Shown here one piece after another: positions 1 to 13,329 of a DNA stretch of 64,000 bases. The first letter of the stretch is position 1. Each line of letters starts with the position of its first letter. The stretch lies in contig CM051521.1 of the NCBI GenBank assembly GCA_028015205.1, positions 122,272,614 to 122,336,613 of the forward strand. The letters are read 5' to 3'. The translations under genes were made by a program, and so were the position numbers. The notes beneath the pieces are model-generated. The model searched no databases. It saw only the letters and a list, made by a program, of their open reading frames with translations, and had not been told where the DNA came from. This stretch comes from Mytilisepta virgata (lineage: Eukaryota > Mollusca > Bivalvia > Mytilida > Mytilidae).

Positions 1-500
1 ATCAAATGTCCAGGACAAATTATTTTTCAAAAATTGTTCATATGAAAAAAACGATTACAAATAAATTACCGGCATTTTACAAATGATTTCTTTAAATTAT
101 TTTCTGTACATCATGTGGCTGACCTAGAAATTCATAGACAACAAATAAAGAATTGTTTAATGTTTATTTCAACCAATATTGACGAAATCTTTAAAAAATA
201 AATGAACAAAAATTATAATAGAAGGACTCTCAGTAATATCTATTAAGTTCTGTCTATCTTAACTGGCTTTAATTAATTGTCTCCCTTTAACAATTTTTTT
301 AACAATATTATTACTTAGAAACTGAAATGATGTAAACTAACCCTGCTCAAAGGAATTTTAGACAGTTGCAAAATTTTAAGCCCGATAATTTTATAAGAAA
401 TATCTGTGACTATGAATTTTAAATTGTAACATATAGTTGCTGAGAACTTAGCAACAAAATTCTATACTACTAACATTGTAAGTTGACAACCTTAAAAATG
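1..500. other. AT-rich DNA with no gene seen
   Basis: No open frame of useful length, splice-flanked exon or RNA gene is visible. The stretch is AT-rich with many short A and T runs, like introns and spacers elsewhere in the window. Confidence 0.5.
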
Positions 501-640
501 AAGTAGCTATGCCAAAGGTAAGAAACCTTACCCAAGCTTCACACCAGAGATTACATGTAGCTGTGCCAAAGGTAAGAAACGGTTCAAACCCTTATCCAAG
601 CTTCACACCAGAGATTAAATGTAGCTGTGACAAAGGATTG
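501..640. repeat. Short tandem duplication (about 56-63 bp unit)
   Basis: Two full copies and the start of a third of a unit containing GCCAAAGGTAAGAAAC, CCAAGCTTCACACCAGAG and ATGTAGCTGTG. The short open frame over it is only the repeat read through. The following bases (640-690, GACAGACAGG and CCAGTATACC) resemble words at 1190-1230, so this may be the edge of a dispersed repeat. Confidence 0.6.
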
Positions 641-1029
641 GTGGACAGACAGGGGTATACCAGTATACCTGACTCTATTGGGGTGAGGTATGTAATTAAT
701 TTTACACTTTTAATTTGGTACATCATGATAAGTTAATGTTACTGACAAGTTAAAACTGAAGTACTGTAAGAAATTAGGGAAAAAAACAAAATAAAAGATA
801 CAAAAAGTGTTTGTAGAAAAGTATAAAAAACTTATAAGGAAAATGTTTATTAATGATAATTCGTGTTCATCACAATAGAAGAAAGACAATGAAAAAGAGA
901 CAAGAAAATTAACATGAGGTTGCACATGTTATTGTGCAAAGTATACCCCCATTCTTTTTTTCATTTTGAAAATTGGGAAAACGAACTTGAAGTTTGACAA
1001 AAAATTTCATGTAAACATACGGTATTGTA

Positions 1030-1390
1030 AAATTTTTAAGTATCGGCAAACAGGAAGTGGTTCCTTGACAGACCTGAAAATAGGAGAGACGATACAACTG
1101 GTGGTAATAAAGCTATAGGCCAAATATCAAAACATTCCGTTGCACAGAAGCCAAGATAAGTGTGATGTAAAATTTCAGTTTGAACAGACGGACAGATGGA
1201 CGGACAGACAAGGTGAATCCAGTATACCACACACTCCGTAGAGTTGGAATATAATAAACTGACGGAACGTTATAACCTTCTCTTCCTGGGCAACAAAAAA
1301 AATTGTAAACAGGGTCTTTTATCAACTTACAGAAAACTCTACTGATATGATTACAATAGGGTTGTACTATTGACAAATCTTTGTCAGGAT
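1030..1390. repeat. Probable dispersed repeat remnant with ACAGACGGACAGATGG motif
   Basis: This stretch contains a run of GACGGACAGATGGACGGACAGACA followed by a GTGAATCCAGTATACC word related to 640-690. The open frames over it are short and mutually overlapping on the minus strand, which is typical of repeat DNA. No transposase or other coding domain is visible. Confidence 0.4.
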
Positions 1391-2490
1391 GTTTGGTATT
1401 TTAAATATTTTTAAATGACAACAAACACTTGACAGAGATTTGTCCTTGGTGATAAACATTACAGTCAAATGAATGCAGAACTATGCAATAATCGTAATTT
1501 AGTCATTTTTATTTTTATAATATCAAATTTTGTGTTTGAAGATTTTATAAATTTAATAATATGTTTTACTGTGTCTGTGAATATATAAAATGATCAACCT
1601 GAAAGAAAATTTATAACTTCTGCAAGTTGAACTTTAACATCTAAAGTGATTAAAAATTAGAATGATGATGTGTAAAATAAAAGTTAGAGATATGTTATAA
1701 ATGTATTCTTAGAAATTCTAGCTAGAAGAATTTTGTTATAAATGTTTCCTTAGAAACTCCCTTCAATATGATATAATTATGTAATAACAATTTACTGTTC
1801 GTGGAATGGATTCTTGGCATTTTAAAGGTCTAAATGTTAGAAGCATAAGACAATTTTTTGTTGGTTAATTAACCTTGTCAAGTCTTCCACAAAAACGAAA
1901 AAATCTAAAATTGTTAATAAAGGCTATATTTGTACTCCTTAACAAATGTACTTGAAATTTGAAAAAAATTAAAAATTCAAATTGACAAACTCAGACCTAT
2001 CCTAAAATTTATAAAACTATCATTTAAAATATTTTTCATGCACTTTGTGCATATTCCATGCAACAGAGGGATGTAATATTTGAATTAATAAATCTCTTAG
2101 GAAGAGCTATCTCCCCGTATCGCATCATTGAAAATTCCATATGCAAAATGTTTTTCTTTTCCTGGAAGACATGATTGAACAAAATCATTTAAATTTTATT
2201 TTTTCTATTTGCATCTGTCAACCAATTGCAATTGATCAGACAATTAACATAGTTAAGGTTCTCAATATTCCATTCTGAAGTTTATAGACAGTAGTCCATT
2301 TAAATGTCCTAATAATGTTTTAAACTATAAAATTATATTAAAAAAAATAAGTGTTTTTTATCTTCATCAATACATATATTTTAATTTGTTTACTTTTCTA
2401 ACTAAAATGGGGTAAAAAACAAGATGTGAAAATTTCAAATTTGACAATGGCTCAGTTCCTAGTTATTTCAGTGCTAGCCATGAAACTGAT
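1391..2490. other. AT-rich spacer or intron, nothing recognised
   Basis: Very AT-rich. No convincing exon, RNA gene or terminal inverted repeat was found by eye. Confidence 0.4.
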
Positions 2491-2492
2491 AC

Positions 2493-2720
2493 CTGAAAAT
2501 GAAGGAGTTCTTCCCTCATATATAGCTCTGTCCTCACATAAGGTAAAAGGTAAAACGTAAAATTCATTTAGGAATAGATACAAACTATGCATAAGTGTAT
2601 TTAAAAATGTGAGTTTATAAAAGAATAAATTAAAACATGTAGGTTTTTGGTTCTACCTTTTCAGATATTCTGGAACTTCAAATTTACCAATTTTGCTTTC
2701 CATGCTTTTGGCCTTGAACA
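2493..2720 (-). CDS. Two putative adjacent coding exons of an unidentified host gene
   Basis: On the minus strand an exon at 2720-2657 follows an acceptor reading CATCACCAG and ends at a donor AAAAG|GTAGAA. A second exon at 2532-2493 follows a TGTGAG acceptor and ends at CAG|GTATCA. The first ends in phase 2 and the second supplies exactly one base, so they join in frame across a 124-nt intron. The joined product contains KSMESKIGKFEVPEYLK and then TELYMREELLHFQ, a charged, helix-like stretch that reads like real protein. I do not recognise the family. It may belong to the same minus-strand gene as the exons near 4.9, 10.9 and 20.3 kb, but phases do not prove this and intermediate exons would be needed. 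Confidence 0.4.
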
Positions 2721-2724
2721 CTGG

Positions 2725-4890
2725 TGATGAGATAAATAGGTGAAGTGTACACATACTGTACATTGATATTGTTCTTAAGAGCTTCAACTGCTGCTCTTCA
2801 TCTTAGTCACAGTGACGACAAAAATCTCACACTTAAATGCAAGTTTAGAAAAAAAATCTCACACTAAACTGCAAGTTTAGAAAAAAAAAACATACTAAAC
2901 TGCAAGTTAAGATGATTAACAGTGAGTTTGTTGAAAACAATAATGTGTTACACATACAACAATATTTCATCACTTATACACACATTTAATTATAGTTTAT
3001 ACATTACATACCCATTAGAACAGGAATCTCAATACAATAGAATGAGATAATCTAAAATTTTAAATTTCATTAAAATTCATTGAATAACCTCTTACATATC
3101 ACTTTGTATCATTCAGAAAAAAATCAAGTTTCATTCAAAGGAATAATTCAAATTCACCATAATTACAGGATATATAAACCAAGGAATGTTAGCATTTTTA
3201 TTGCCAGGTGAAAATCATTATTTATATGCCATTGATTCATAATATTTTCTAAAAAAAAATCCCATCAATGGGCAAAAAATAACACTATTTTTATTTTAAG
3301 GAATTAACCTTGATTAACACTTCACATGTTTTTATTTAAATTCACGTTCCCATCATTATCTTCTGAAGATTTTGTCAGAGTAAAAAATGAGTTATCTCCC
3401 TTCATAACACTGCAGCTGTATGGAAAGAAAGATAACTGTGAAGATGAAATGCAACTGAAAAGTATACACCAAAATATATACAGAATGTTGTAAAATATAA
3501 TCTATAATACAGAAAATACCTTCCTAATCTGTTTATATGATAATGTGAGTCCAAAACATAAACCATACTGTCTGACATTAAATTTTTGTCTCATCACCAG
3601 GATACTGGACAAACAGAGTAGAACAACAATTTTAAATATTTATATTCCACATGTTTTTAAATATCTACAATACAATTATATTTTCATTTCAAATCTGACA
3701 AAATGTTTTGTCTTACTTATTTTTTTATATTTCCATTATTTCTTTTTTAAAGTGTACAACAAATGGATACAAAGGAGAAATTATGAATAGTTGAGAAATC
3801 AAGATATAGAATACTATAATAGTGGTGAGATGTTAAATCAAGAATAAGAAAATGAATGGAACAGGACATAGTGAACATCTTAAAATTATGTGACTCTGTA
3901 CAAAATGGTGCCATAAATTATTTTCTGAATGATGAATAGTCTTTTTCAATGATTAAAATATTTCAAAAAGAATATTAAATTCTATTATAGATGCAGTCAT
4001 AAGTTGTTAAAGGAAAACCAAGCATATAAAAATAATCCCACTGAGACACGATAAATACAGAACAAAGACCTTCTCTCTATATAAAATCTTATGAACCCAT
4101 ACTATGTACTTTAATATGTATATAGGCAATGCAAAAATGAATAATATAAACAGAATCTGACATTTCAGTCTGTTGTCAAAGTTTTGCAATAAAAAACATT
4201 AATTAACAAATGTACTTAAACAAAATTAAACAGGGCTTTCTTTATCTAACAAAGTACAGAGAATTCTAATACATTGTTGGTTGTAATGTTGAATACCATT
4301 GGATGACATCAAAAATTTTAAGGCATCAATTCTACAATTGATGTCCTCGGAGACGATGACATGTGCAAAGCGACACTTTCGGATTTAAAAAATCTTTTAC
4401 TTTAATTTTTGGCACTAGCATTAGAATGGAGATAACAGTATATTGTATTTTAATATTTGCCGGCATCAATTTTGATTAGATGGTTACAAATATCCATTTA
4501 CTGGCTCTGCTAACGTGTCACCAGTAAACTCAATTTGCTTGCATCAAATCCACAATTGTCAAATTCTGTTGTAGAGTTGTTTTAGCATACAAGGAATGGA
4601 CACAAATAGACTGTTTTTTTCATAACCTGAGATATAAAGTTCATTTATTTCTTTGGTGGAATTACAGTTACTCTAATCGGAACACCAACGTTCATTGTAC
4701 AATTGCATTACTAGGTGTGCAATGTAAATTGTAATAAGATATTAGCTTAACTGTGAGCATCTATCCTTGGAGATGATATAAACAATGATGAAGTAAAATG
4801 TAACAGTTATTTAAGTTATCATGCAAATAGCAATTAGAGACAGAACTATAACCTAATTAACTTTTGCCATATAAATACAATTATTGGAAA
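2725..4890. other. AT-rich spacer or intron
   Basis: No gene is visible. A three-fold AAACTGCAAGTTTAG-like word occurs at about 2830-2910, and a GAGTTATCTCCCTT word, common in molluscan repeats, occurs near 3390. A short palindrome around ACTGGCTCTGCTAACGTG lies near 4500. Confidence 0.4.
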
Positions 4891-4895
4891 TGACT

Positions 4896-5074
4896 TTAAA
4901 TATAATCTAAAATTCCATCAATAAAGGGTAAATGTACAACCATATCTTTGATCAAAGTTGTAGAAAATTTTTCTACTTTAATACAGAGGTTTATTAACTG
5001 AGGTGTGTTATCAGGATCAAAAAAAGGTGTTAAAATTTGACTTATCAGTAGACTAATACAGACTAGTCCCCTGT
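4896..5074 (-). CDS. Putative coding exon, possibly terminal, of an unidentified host gene
   Basis: Minus-strand open stretch after an acceptor GCATGTCAG. It reads about 59 codons to a TAA at 4898-4896. The product alternates hydrophobic and charged residues (SLLISQILTPFFDPDNTPQL, then KVEKFSTTLIKDMVVHLPF), like a helical-repeat protein. No good internal donor was seen, so it could be a last exon. Chance alone is not excluded, because AT-rich DNA of this length does sometimes stay open. Family unknown. Confidence 0.35.
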
Positions 5075-5283
5075 CTGACATGCAATTCTCTAATTAACCT
5101 TGACCTTAATGTCAAAATGTAATACATTGTAATCCACTGTATAAAGGGGAAAAATTTTTGGTTTGACCACAACCTCTCTTACTAAAATATTGATAACAGA
5201 AAAAAAATGTTTGATTTAGGAGTAGGACAACCACCTCCCTTACTTGACTAATGGCAACAGAATATTGGTTTTATTTCAGACTG

Positions 5284-5313
5284 ACAATAATAATAATAAT
5301 AATAATAATAATT
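5284..5313. repeat. (TAA)n microsatellite
   Basis: About ten uninterrupted TAA units directly upstream of the long repeat that starts near 5380. Confidence 0.9.
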
Positions 5314-5379
5314 CTTTATTTAAAGAGGGTTACACAGTTAGCTATATTAACTAATCTTCCCTGACGCCCTCACATATGT

Positions 5380-6316
5380 GAAAAAAATTCGTAAGGGTTC
5401 CGCGGAACCCAGTGTCTCGCCTACTTTTGATGTTGTCTATATTTTCAGTGTGATAGGTGAATGCACATAATAGAATGCAATGTTAAGTCCATTTATACGT
5501 AAAAAACTGAAAAACAGAAATAAATATTTTACAAAATTTTCTCCTGGATACAATCTTTATATCATAAACAAGCTTCTGTCCAAATTTGGTAAAATTCCTG
5601 GATAGTTTAAGAAAGTTATTAAAATTTTAAAAACTTTAACCACAGAGTGAATGTAATGTTTCCTGGCAGAAAAACTAAGTCCATTTATAAGTAAAATACG
5701 GAAAAATTTTTTTTTTTTTTACTAAATTTACTTCTGGATACTATATTATGATCATAAACAAGCTTCTGTCCAAGTTTGGTACAAATCCAGGATAGTTTAA
5801 GAAAGTTATTAAAATTTTGAAAACTTTAACCACAGAATGAATGTAATGTTTCCTGGCAGAAAAACTAAGTCCATTTATAAGTAATATACAGAAAAACTGG
5901 AATTTTTATTTTACAAAATTTACTTCTGGATACTATCTTATGATCATAAACAAGCTTCTGTCCAAGTTTGGTACAAATCCAGGATATTTTAAGAAAGTTA
6001 TTAAAATTTTAAAAACTTTAACCACAGAGTGAATGTAATGTTTCCTGGCAGAAAAACTAAGTCCATTTATAAGTAAAATACGGAAAAACTGGAATTTTTT
6101 TTTTACAAAATTTCCTTCTGGATACTATCTTATGATCATAAACAAGCCTCTGTCCAAGTTTGGTAGAAATCCAGGATAGTTTAAGAAAGTTATTAAAATT
6201 TCAAAAACTTTAACCACAGGGTGAATATTTGTGGACGCCGCCGACGACGACGACGACGACGGAATGTAGGATCGCTATGTCTCGCTTTTTCGACAAAAGT
6301 CGAAGGCTCGACAAAA
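5380..6316 (+). repeat. ~930 bp dispersed repeat, copy 1, with internal ~185 bp tandem units
   Basis: The repeat begins at TTCGTAAGGGTTCCGCGG, which is itself nearly palindromic. It then carries four tandem units of roughly 185 bp, each with CTTCTGTCCAAGTTTGGT, TTTAAGAAAGTTATTAAAAT, TTTCCTGGCAGAAAAACTAA and CCATTTATAAGTAAAATACG. It ends with a (GAC)n run at 6236-6262 and GTCGAAGGCTCGACAAAA. A near-identical copy lies in reverse orientation at 47016-47945. No protein-coding capacity is apparent, so it is probably a non-autonomous mobile repeat. Confidence 0.85.
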
Positions 6317-6484
6317 ATGAGATTAAAAAATTGTTATGAAATATACAATTTTCAAAACAGGTAAAAAATACAAATTCATATAGTATAGGCATCATTCAAA
6401 TTACCTCAATATCTTAAGTTTGAGTAAGTGTGTGAAAATTATTATACATATAAAATTACACAGCTTCTTAATGTTCCAACAAGT

Positions 6485-7640
6485 AATTTTTTATATCTTT
6501 TTTGAATGAGCTTGACTTGACGTTGATTTTTTCAGAGATATTGGTAAGTTATTCCATAAAATAGATCCTGAATATATAAAAGATTTCTTATACAGCTCTG
6601 TTTTGGCTTTTGGAACTTGTAAATTTTTGCAAGACGCATTCCTCAAACAATATTGGTTTATTTCTGGCATTTCTTTAAATTTTTCAGTGAGATATATAGG
6701 GGCTTTGTTCTTACGGCATTTCTGCATCAAAACAGATTTGTGGTATGAGATTCTGTTCTCTACTGTCATCCACCCAAGCTGTTTAAACAGTGGAGCTGAT
6801 GACGAAAGTGGATCAGCATCTAAAATAAGTCTTGCAGCCCTTTTCTGCAATTTTATTATTCTGACTAGCTCATTTTAAGCACAACCACTCCAAATAATAC
6901 AACAATAATCTATCAGTGGGAGAATATAGCCATTATAAAATAATTTTCTTGAATCAATATTAGAAATTTCTTGATTTTAGAGAGTAAATGAAGTCTAGAT
7001 GATATTGATGAACATAAGTAATTAACATGGCCTGTCCAGGACAGATTAGAGTCAATTCTAATACCTAAAAGTTTTTCAATTGATGATTTTTGAAGAATAT
7101 TATTCTCAATAGTCAGAACTGGTTCTGCTTGATTTAAACACTGCCTTTGTCTTGTACCTATAACCAAACATTTCGTCTTATCCGAATTTACGAACACCTT
7201 ATTTTCATGACACCATTTTTCAACACATTGGAGATCATCTTGTACTTTTAATTGCATATCAGCAATAGTCTTTCCTGGTGTATGCATAGTTGTGTCATCA
7301 GCGTACAAGTCTGTATGGCAGTTTTTGATGTGTAATGGAAGGTCATTTATGTACAAAACAAACAAAATGGGTCCAAGTATTGAGCCCTGTGGGACACCAA
7401 AATTTATAAACTTTTTATCAGAAAACTGATTATTTATATGGACTTGCTGAGTTCTTTCACTCAAATATGATTTAAAAAAATCAACAGTATCTTCATGGAA
7501 GCTATAAATTTAAAGTTTTTTACATAAAATTTCATGATCAACAACATCAAAAGCTTTCTTAAAATCCAGGAGGACTGCCAAATTGATATACCCATTATTC
7601 ATTTCATGTACCCATTGACAAAAAACCTTCTTTTAAAAAA
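6485..7640 (-). pseudogene. Non-LTR retrotransposon reverse transcriptase fragment
   Basis: A minus-strand RT-like frame carries FGVPQGSILGPILFVLYIND (domain 4) and the catalytic YADDT box near 7291-7305. These are followed by WCHENKVFVNSDKTKCLVIG and, in another frame, the RT thumb and C-terminal region with ENRISYHKSVLM and PIYLTEKF. The part upstream of 7490 continues in a third frame with DFKKAFDVVDHEILCKKL. At least two frameshifts (around 7490 and 6880-6930) and loss of the 5' part make it non-functional. It resembles Jockey/CR1-like elements that encode an RT with the LDFKKAFD signature. The 5' truncation is normal for this class. Confidence 0.85.
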
Positions 7641-8739
7641 AATAGGTCTGAAGTATAAACCCAGCAGAAAAGTACAAATAAATAAGAGGAAAAATAGTAT
7701 ACTTTTTTTAATGTACAGAGGTCTTATAACATACATCTTTGATTTCATCAATAATAGGTGCATCCCCATATGGTATTTTATATTTCAAGCAAAGTGTGAA
7801 ACTGAATGGGAAAACTCTAAGATTCTTGTAAAATTATAAGGTAATGCTTTGTTATTAATAATGAGGAAAACAAGATGATCACTGCAATAAATAAAACTGG
7901 CATTATTATTTTTTCCTTCTAACATTTAACTAAAAATCTGAAATATATTTAGTAAAAAAAATTTATTTTATGTGGGATAATATTTGAACGGAGAATGGGA
8001 CAGAATTCTTGATGTATATATGTTTATCTCTGCTGTGATGTCTCCATTTTATTGAATGTCATTCAAACATCAGAATTTACAATTGTATAAAAGATTTGAA
8101 CTTTTTGTCTGCTAAAATGAAGAAAAGTGGACCAATTTTCCATCAAAGTCCAAACTTTAAAAAAAACTGTCCAAAACAGATAATGAAGTGATAGTAAGTC
8201 AACCATCTACAAAGGCAATGTTTACAGATATGGTAGAGTTGAATCTGTATAAGTAGGGCTAGGAAATACAAACAATGTTCCTGTGTTATAACATGACGAA
8301 TCTATTGATTTATACCTCTATTCTTAACAATCGATAACTTTATATTAAACTATCATCAATACGGTAAACAGCTAGGGCTCTCTACAATTTCATCTTCGAC
8401 GCTTTTGTAAGCGTAACTACACAACGTCACATTTTTTATGCCATTGGAATTTTATATGTATCAAATCCCAATATCCATTAATTAGATATTATTGAGATTT
8501 AAAACAAATATTTGTCTTTCTTTTGAAATTAAATCAATAAATTTGACATTTTACTTGACATGATAAAAATCCTCATAAAATTTTACTGCGACAGAAGTGA
8601 TAAATTAGAAGATGTTTTGTAAATAAAAAACAAAATAATTAATTACTGGCTGAAAGTTAATATGGTACATTTATCTGAGAAACAAATCAAATTGTTATAA
8701 AGTTTTATATATTCAAAAACTTTTAACAGAAAAAAACAG
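7641..8739. other. AT-rich spacer
   Basis: No gene, RNA or clear repeat was seen. The open frame at 7534-7839 is composed of codons read through the edge of the retrotransposon fragment and AT-rich DNA. Confidence 0.4.
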
Positions 8740-9170
8740 CAGCTATCATAAACTGTGACATGGATTTTATGTTACAGGCTCTCTGTATCATGGAGTTTGT
8801 CACAGATAAACTGTGTCAGGTATATTTTATGCTTTTATGTTAGGGATAAACTGTTTTATGTTTTTTAGGTCATACTGTTTATGTCAAAGATAAACTATGT
8901 CATGTTTTTATGTCACAGATAAACTGCCTCATGTTTTTTTATTGTCAAATCAAATGTGTCATGTTGTTTGAGTTAAAGATTAACTGAAAAATGTATTTCA
9001 TATCTAAAATAAACTGTTGCATGTTGTTTATGTCAGAGATAAGCTTTTTTGGTTTTTTTTGCCATGTTTGTATGTCACAAGTAAACTTTGTCAAGTTTTT
9101 TTTTATGTCACACATGTTTGTTTTTATATTATATATTAAATTGTGTCATGTTTTCTATAAGTCAATTTAT
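8740..9170. repeat. Degenerate minisatellite (about 40-45 bp unit)
   Basis: About nine diverged units built on TTTATGTCACAGATAAACTG and TGTCATGTTT. The unit edges vary and many have point changes, so this is an old array. Confidence 0.7.
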
Positions 9171-9407
9171 GTATTCTGTAATCACTGGTAGATTTTATGC
9201 TCAGAAACTAAATTACTAATATCATGTCATAGTTTAAGTTTCCATGTTACAAATATCAACAAAATAAAACAGTGGAAATAGTATGTAGGATAAAAATCCA
9301 AATACAAGACAAACTCATGAGACACAGCCAAAAATAAAAAGACACCCAAGGGAGTCAAAATATATAGCATACCAAAAATCAGAACAAGACAAGACAAAAA
9401 CAATCTT

Positions 9408-9800
9408 ATGTCCCACAAAAAACAGGGGTGACATCAGGTGCTCCCGAAGGATAAAAATGTCCTGCCCTGTTAACAACATCCATCACATTACCACTAAAAT
9501 TCAATATAATGTCCCACAAAAAACAGGGGTGACATCTGGTGCCCCCAAATTATAAAAATGTCCTGTCCTGTTAACAACATCCATCACATTACCACTAAAA
9601 TTCAATATAATGTCCCACAAAAAACAGGGGTGACATCTGGTGCCCCCGAAGGATAAAAATGTCCTGCCCTGTTAACAACATCCATCACATTACCACTAAC
9701 ATTCAATGTAATGTCCCACAAAAAACAGGGGTGACATCAGGTGCTCCCTAAGGATAAAAATGTCCTGCCTTGTTAACAACATCGGTCATATTAATGTATT
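9408..9800. repeat. Four-copy ~101 bp tandem repeat
   Basis: Units start near 9408, 9509, 9610 and 9711, each with TGTCCCACAAAAAACAGGGG, ATAAAAATGTCCTG and GTTAACAACATCCATCAC. The copies differ at only a few positions. A more distant single copy (CCACCAAAAAACCGGGGGTA, AGTAAGCAGTATATGCTTCC) lies at about 13600-13720, so the unit also exists as a dispersed repeat. Confidence 0.85.
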
Positions 9801-10820
9801 AGTCAATGTAGAGTCAATTCCAGGAAGATGTGAAATCTAGTCAAATTCCTGTCATATCCCAGTCACTCAAAAACCATTCTGTAGTTACATCATCACTACA
9901 TGAAAGTATTTTTTTTTGGGGGGGGGGGGTACAAATAAATCAGGATCAAGAATACAGAAACATAAATATTTTTTTCAGTCTGGCCTGCCAAGAACAGAAA
10001 TCAAAAGATCATGCATTTTCACTGCACATTTTACAGTCCATTAAGCTTGAACAAAGTTATACAATGTTTGACACTCTACATGTACTGAAGCCTGATAGAA
10101 TTTGAGATAGATTTAAGGTGTCAATCTTATCATATAGTAAATTGAATATTTTATGAAACAAAAAAAAATACTAGTAAACAATTAAAAGTGAATCAGTTTT
10201 CCTTTTTTTGTTCCTAGTGCATACTGTGTGCAGTCTGATTTCAGATAATGTTATTCAGACATGCCAATCAATTATACAGATCATAAAAAATACACACAAA
10301 ATAAAGAAAATTTATTTCAAGTTAGGTCAAGTATGATGGAATCAAAACTAACCTTGGAATTTGTTTTCTACAAATTATATAATGATACTGAAATTCAAAA
10401 CATAACTGTTCCTATAAAGTTAAAGCAAACAATTTTGACAAAAATTTCATGTTCATTTAGTATAGTAAAATATTGTCAAAGTTTTGCAAACATGTGCCAA
10501 ATTTGAAAATGCAAGCTGTATGTTATGAGCCTTATCAAGCTTCAGATTTATGTATAACTGACATTACATGTAATATGTGTTTTATACAAGTTTTGATGGA
10601 CACTGTGAAGTAATGTAAACAATAAAGCCAGAGTCCTGAGATATCAGGAGTAGAATATGACTACAAATATTATCTTTGAATTAACAGATTACCAGTACTT
10701 TGTAAAATCATAAATTTTGTGATTAACAAGTCTGATATAACAGTTAACTCTTAACAATACAAAGAACTCTGTAACATACAGAAATCTCATCTCAAAATAT
10801 TTTAATTTCTTTTTTTATAG
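9801..10820. other. AT-rich spacer with poly-T/poly-G run
   Basis: A T9-G10 run lies near 9908-9929. Two short plus-strand open frames (9830-10105 and 10261-10506) have no family resemblance and no splice or start context, so they are not called. Confidence 0.4.
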
Positions 10821-10827
10821 ATATTAC

Positions 10828-10952
10828 CATCTTTTAGAATCAGAAATCTCTAACTGGTCCAGTGGTTTATCAATTATGTCAGTGCTGGCATTTGATAGGG
10901 TCACTTTTCCTCTGCTCAGTATATCATGGATCATTTTCACATAAATAGCATG
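10828..10952 (-). CDS. Putative internal coding exon of an unidentified host gene
   Basis: Minus-strand exon after an acceptor ACTCAATAG, ending at AAAAGATG|GTAATA. It is 125 nt, entering in phase 0 and leaving in phase 2. It reads 41 codons with good coding character, including YVKMIHDILSRGKVTLSNAS and IIDKPLDQLEISDSKR. Its composition is less AT-rich than the DNA around it. I do not recognise the family. Together with the exon at 20265-20415 it suggests a long minus-strand gene running through the left third of the window. Confidence 0.45.
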
Positions 10953-10959
10953 CTATTGA

Positions 10960-13320
10960 GTATAACTTATTGACAAAATTACAAACTACCAAGTAGGTAT
11001 ACCATGGGATAAACATCTTATCTACAAAAACTTTGTCCAAATTGTTCTAATTATCTAAACATCTCAATTGACGCTTGACAAAGCATATTATACCTTACAA
11101 GTCCTGACAATAAACCTCCTCTTAAATGGAAATCAATAATGTAAACTTCAAATTATGTAAGATATGAAAGGGAACCAACATTTTGTATTTATGTCTGACA
11201 TAAGGGTCACGTTACCTATCATTTCACCTGACACTTTGTACCATACACGAAAAGTTTCAGACAAGTGGCGATTATCATATCCGAAAATTTACACCAAGTA
11301 AAACACAAATTCTAATCTAAGTAGCAATAATTCTGTCAGCAGAATTTACAAACTTCCATATATAAAAGAAGGAGATCATATAATGCTGTCACTTAAAAAC
11401 AATACAAGATTATATAGTATTGGTACTTAATATCATGTATATGGTCCTACTCAGGAACTGTCACAGATTTCTGCCAAGTGTACAATTTTTAGAATAAATG
11501 GCCTTGCAGTATCTGATATTGGTGTTATTATCCCCTCGACCTACGCAGTTGGGGAGGGGATGTAGCGTTCTGTTTGTCTGTCAGTCCATCCCACCTTATA
11601 AAGGTCCAGATTTAAGACGCTGAAAGTCATATAGGTCAAATATTTCACCAGTGTATGCGTCTTGGAAAATAATGAATGTCCATATAAAACTTGGATCACC
11701 CCGACCTACATTTTATGCATTGGTGACTCTGGTTAAGTTTTGTGTTAAGTTCCAGTTCTAAGACACTGTGTTGAGAACACGTGCAAAATACGAGAGGGGA
11801 TTAGCTGTCATTTACGACTGCTCCAGTTACACGTTTGATTTTGTAATTTTCTATGCTTTTTTGACAACAGTTTATACAACCATAAGCCAATCTATTTTAA
11901 TGTGTTATCCAGACTTCTAGCTGCACACTCGATATTTTTCATTTTCATACATTGAACATGCATGTAGTCAAGTATGTACAGTAGTTTGATGGATGGATGA
12001 AATATTGTTTAACTTCCAGTAGCAATTAATACTTGCATATCAAGACAGGAGCATGCAGATGAGATATGAATATGAACCGTGCCTTGTACAAGACAGACAC
12101 TGTGAACCAGACTTTTAACATGCCAGCTCACAGGGTAACAATTCATAGGAAGACATATCACCTCACTAGGAACACATTATACTGACTCCTGAGTCGACCA
12201 GTCCTTTGCTCTTACTCCTCAATGACGTGTGCTTGACGAAGAAGCAGCAAATACCAATTTGAATGTCTTTGGTTTCATGTAACAAATTGTATGTAAATTT
12301 TTTTCAAACTTTATTATTATTTCAAATAAATGAATAAAGGACTAATAGGAATTAATTTACTGTTGCTTTTAGAAATAAATAATAGACAAATTTTTAGTTC
12401 TTATTGTGTCAGTATCAGAGTATATACTCAGCTAATGTCTACATTCAACTAACACTTTACTATACATTATCAATCTTATGCACTGAATGTACAGATTTTG
12501 ACAATTTTTTCTTGATAGAAATATCAAAACAATACCCTAATATATTATACAGCCTATCAGCTTTCTATACACCTCAATCCAAACCACAACACACCTTCAA
12601 TAACTATATCTGGGAATTACTATAAAAAACAAACTGTAATAAGAAAAGATTTGTAGTGTGTAAGTAATTTAATCCTTTTGGCCTGAATTATTGATAACGA
12701 TGGTCATATTTATCTATAGGATTTATTCCTTAGTATCGATTGACTGTCATATATCACCAGCATAAATGACCTTATCATAAAACTTTTATGACATTCTTCC
12801 CAAATTTTTATTCAGTCTTTTGGGTAATTTCTAATTTTAAAACAAATTTACATTACAGAAATTAAAATGAAATTAATCAAATTTTGTGACATGGTGACAA
12901 ATATGCCAGTAATATTCTACCGTTAAATTAGACATCAGTATCATAAGTAGGATATTCAACCCTAAAATAAATCAAATTCTTTTTCAATATCAAATTTTTA
13001 TTAACCTTTACCTGGTATTAACCGAAATAAAAAATCAATTTTACACAAAAAATCATTGTATATTTCAAATACAGCTAACATAAAAACAGGAAATACTGGG
13101 TAGAATAAAATGATTTAATAAGAAAATCCAAATAGAATATTAACCAGACTATAAAACATCTCTTCAAAGAATCACTTTATTAACACTTTAAGCTTGTATG
13201 CCTTTGAACAAAATTTTTAATTTCTGAATAAAAATATGACTTTAGGCTTGCTGCAGGACAACCTGTAATTTTGCTAGTTTCTTGGTTGTTGTTATTGACA
13301 TTTTTTTTTTCATTTCAAAA
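10960..13320. other. Intron or spacer with dispersed repeat remnants
   Basis: No exon was recognised. A stretch at 11525-11830 starting CCCCTCGACCTACGCAGTTG and one at 12100-12260 with GAGTCGACCAGTCCTTTGC look like dispersed repeat remnants because they are much more GC-rich than their surroundings. No transposase was seen. Confidence 0.35.
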
Positions 13321-13329
13321 CTTCAGAAG

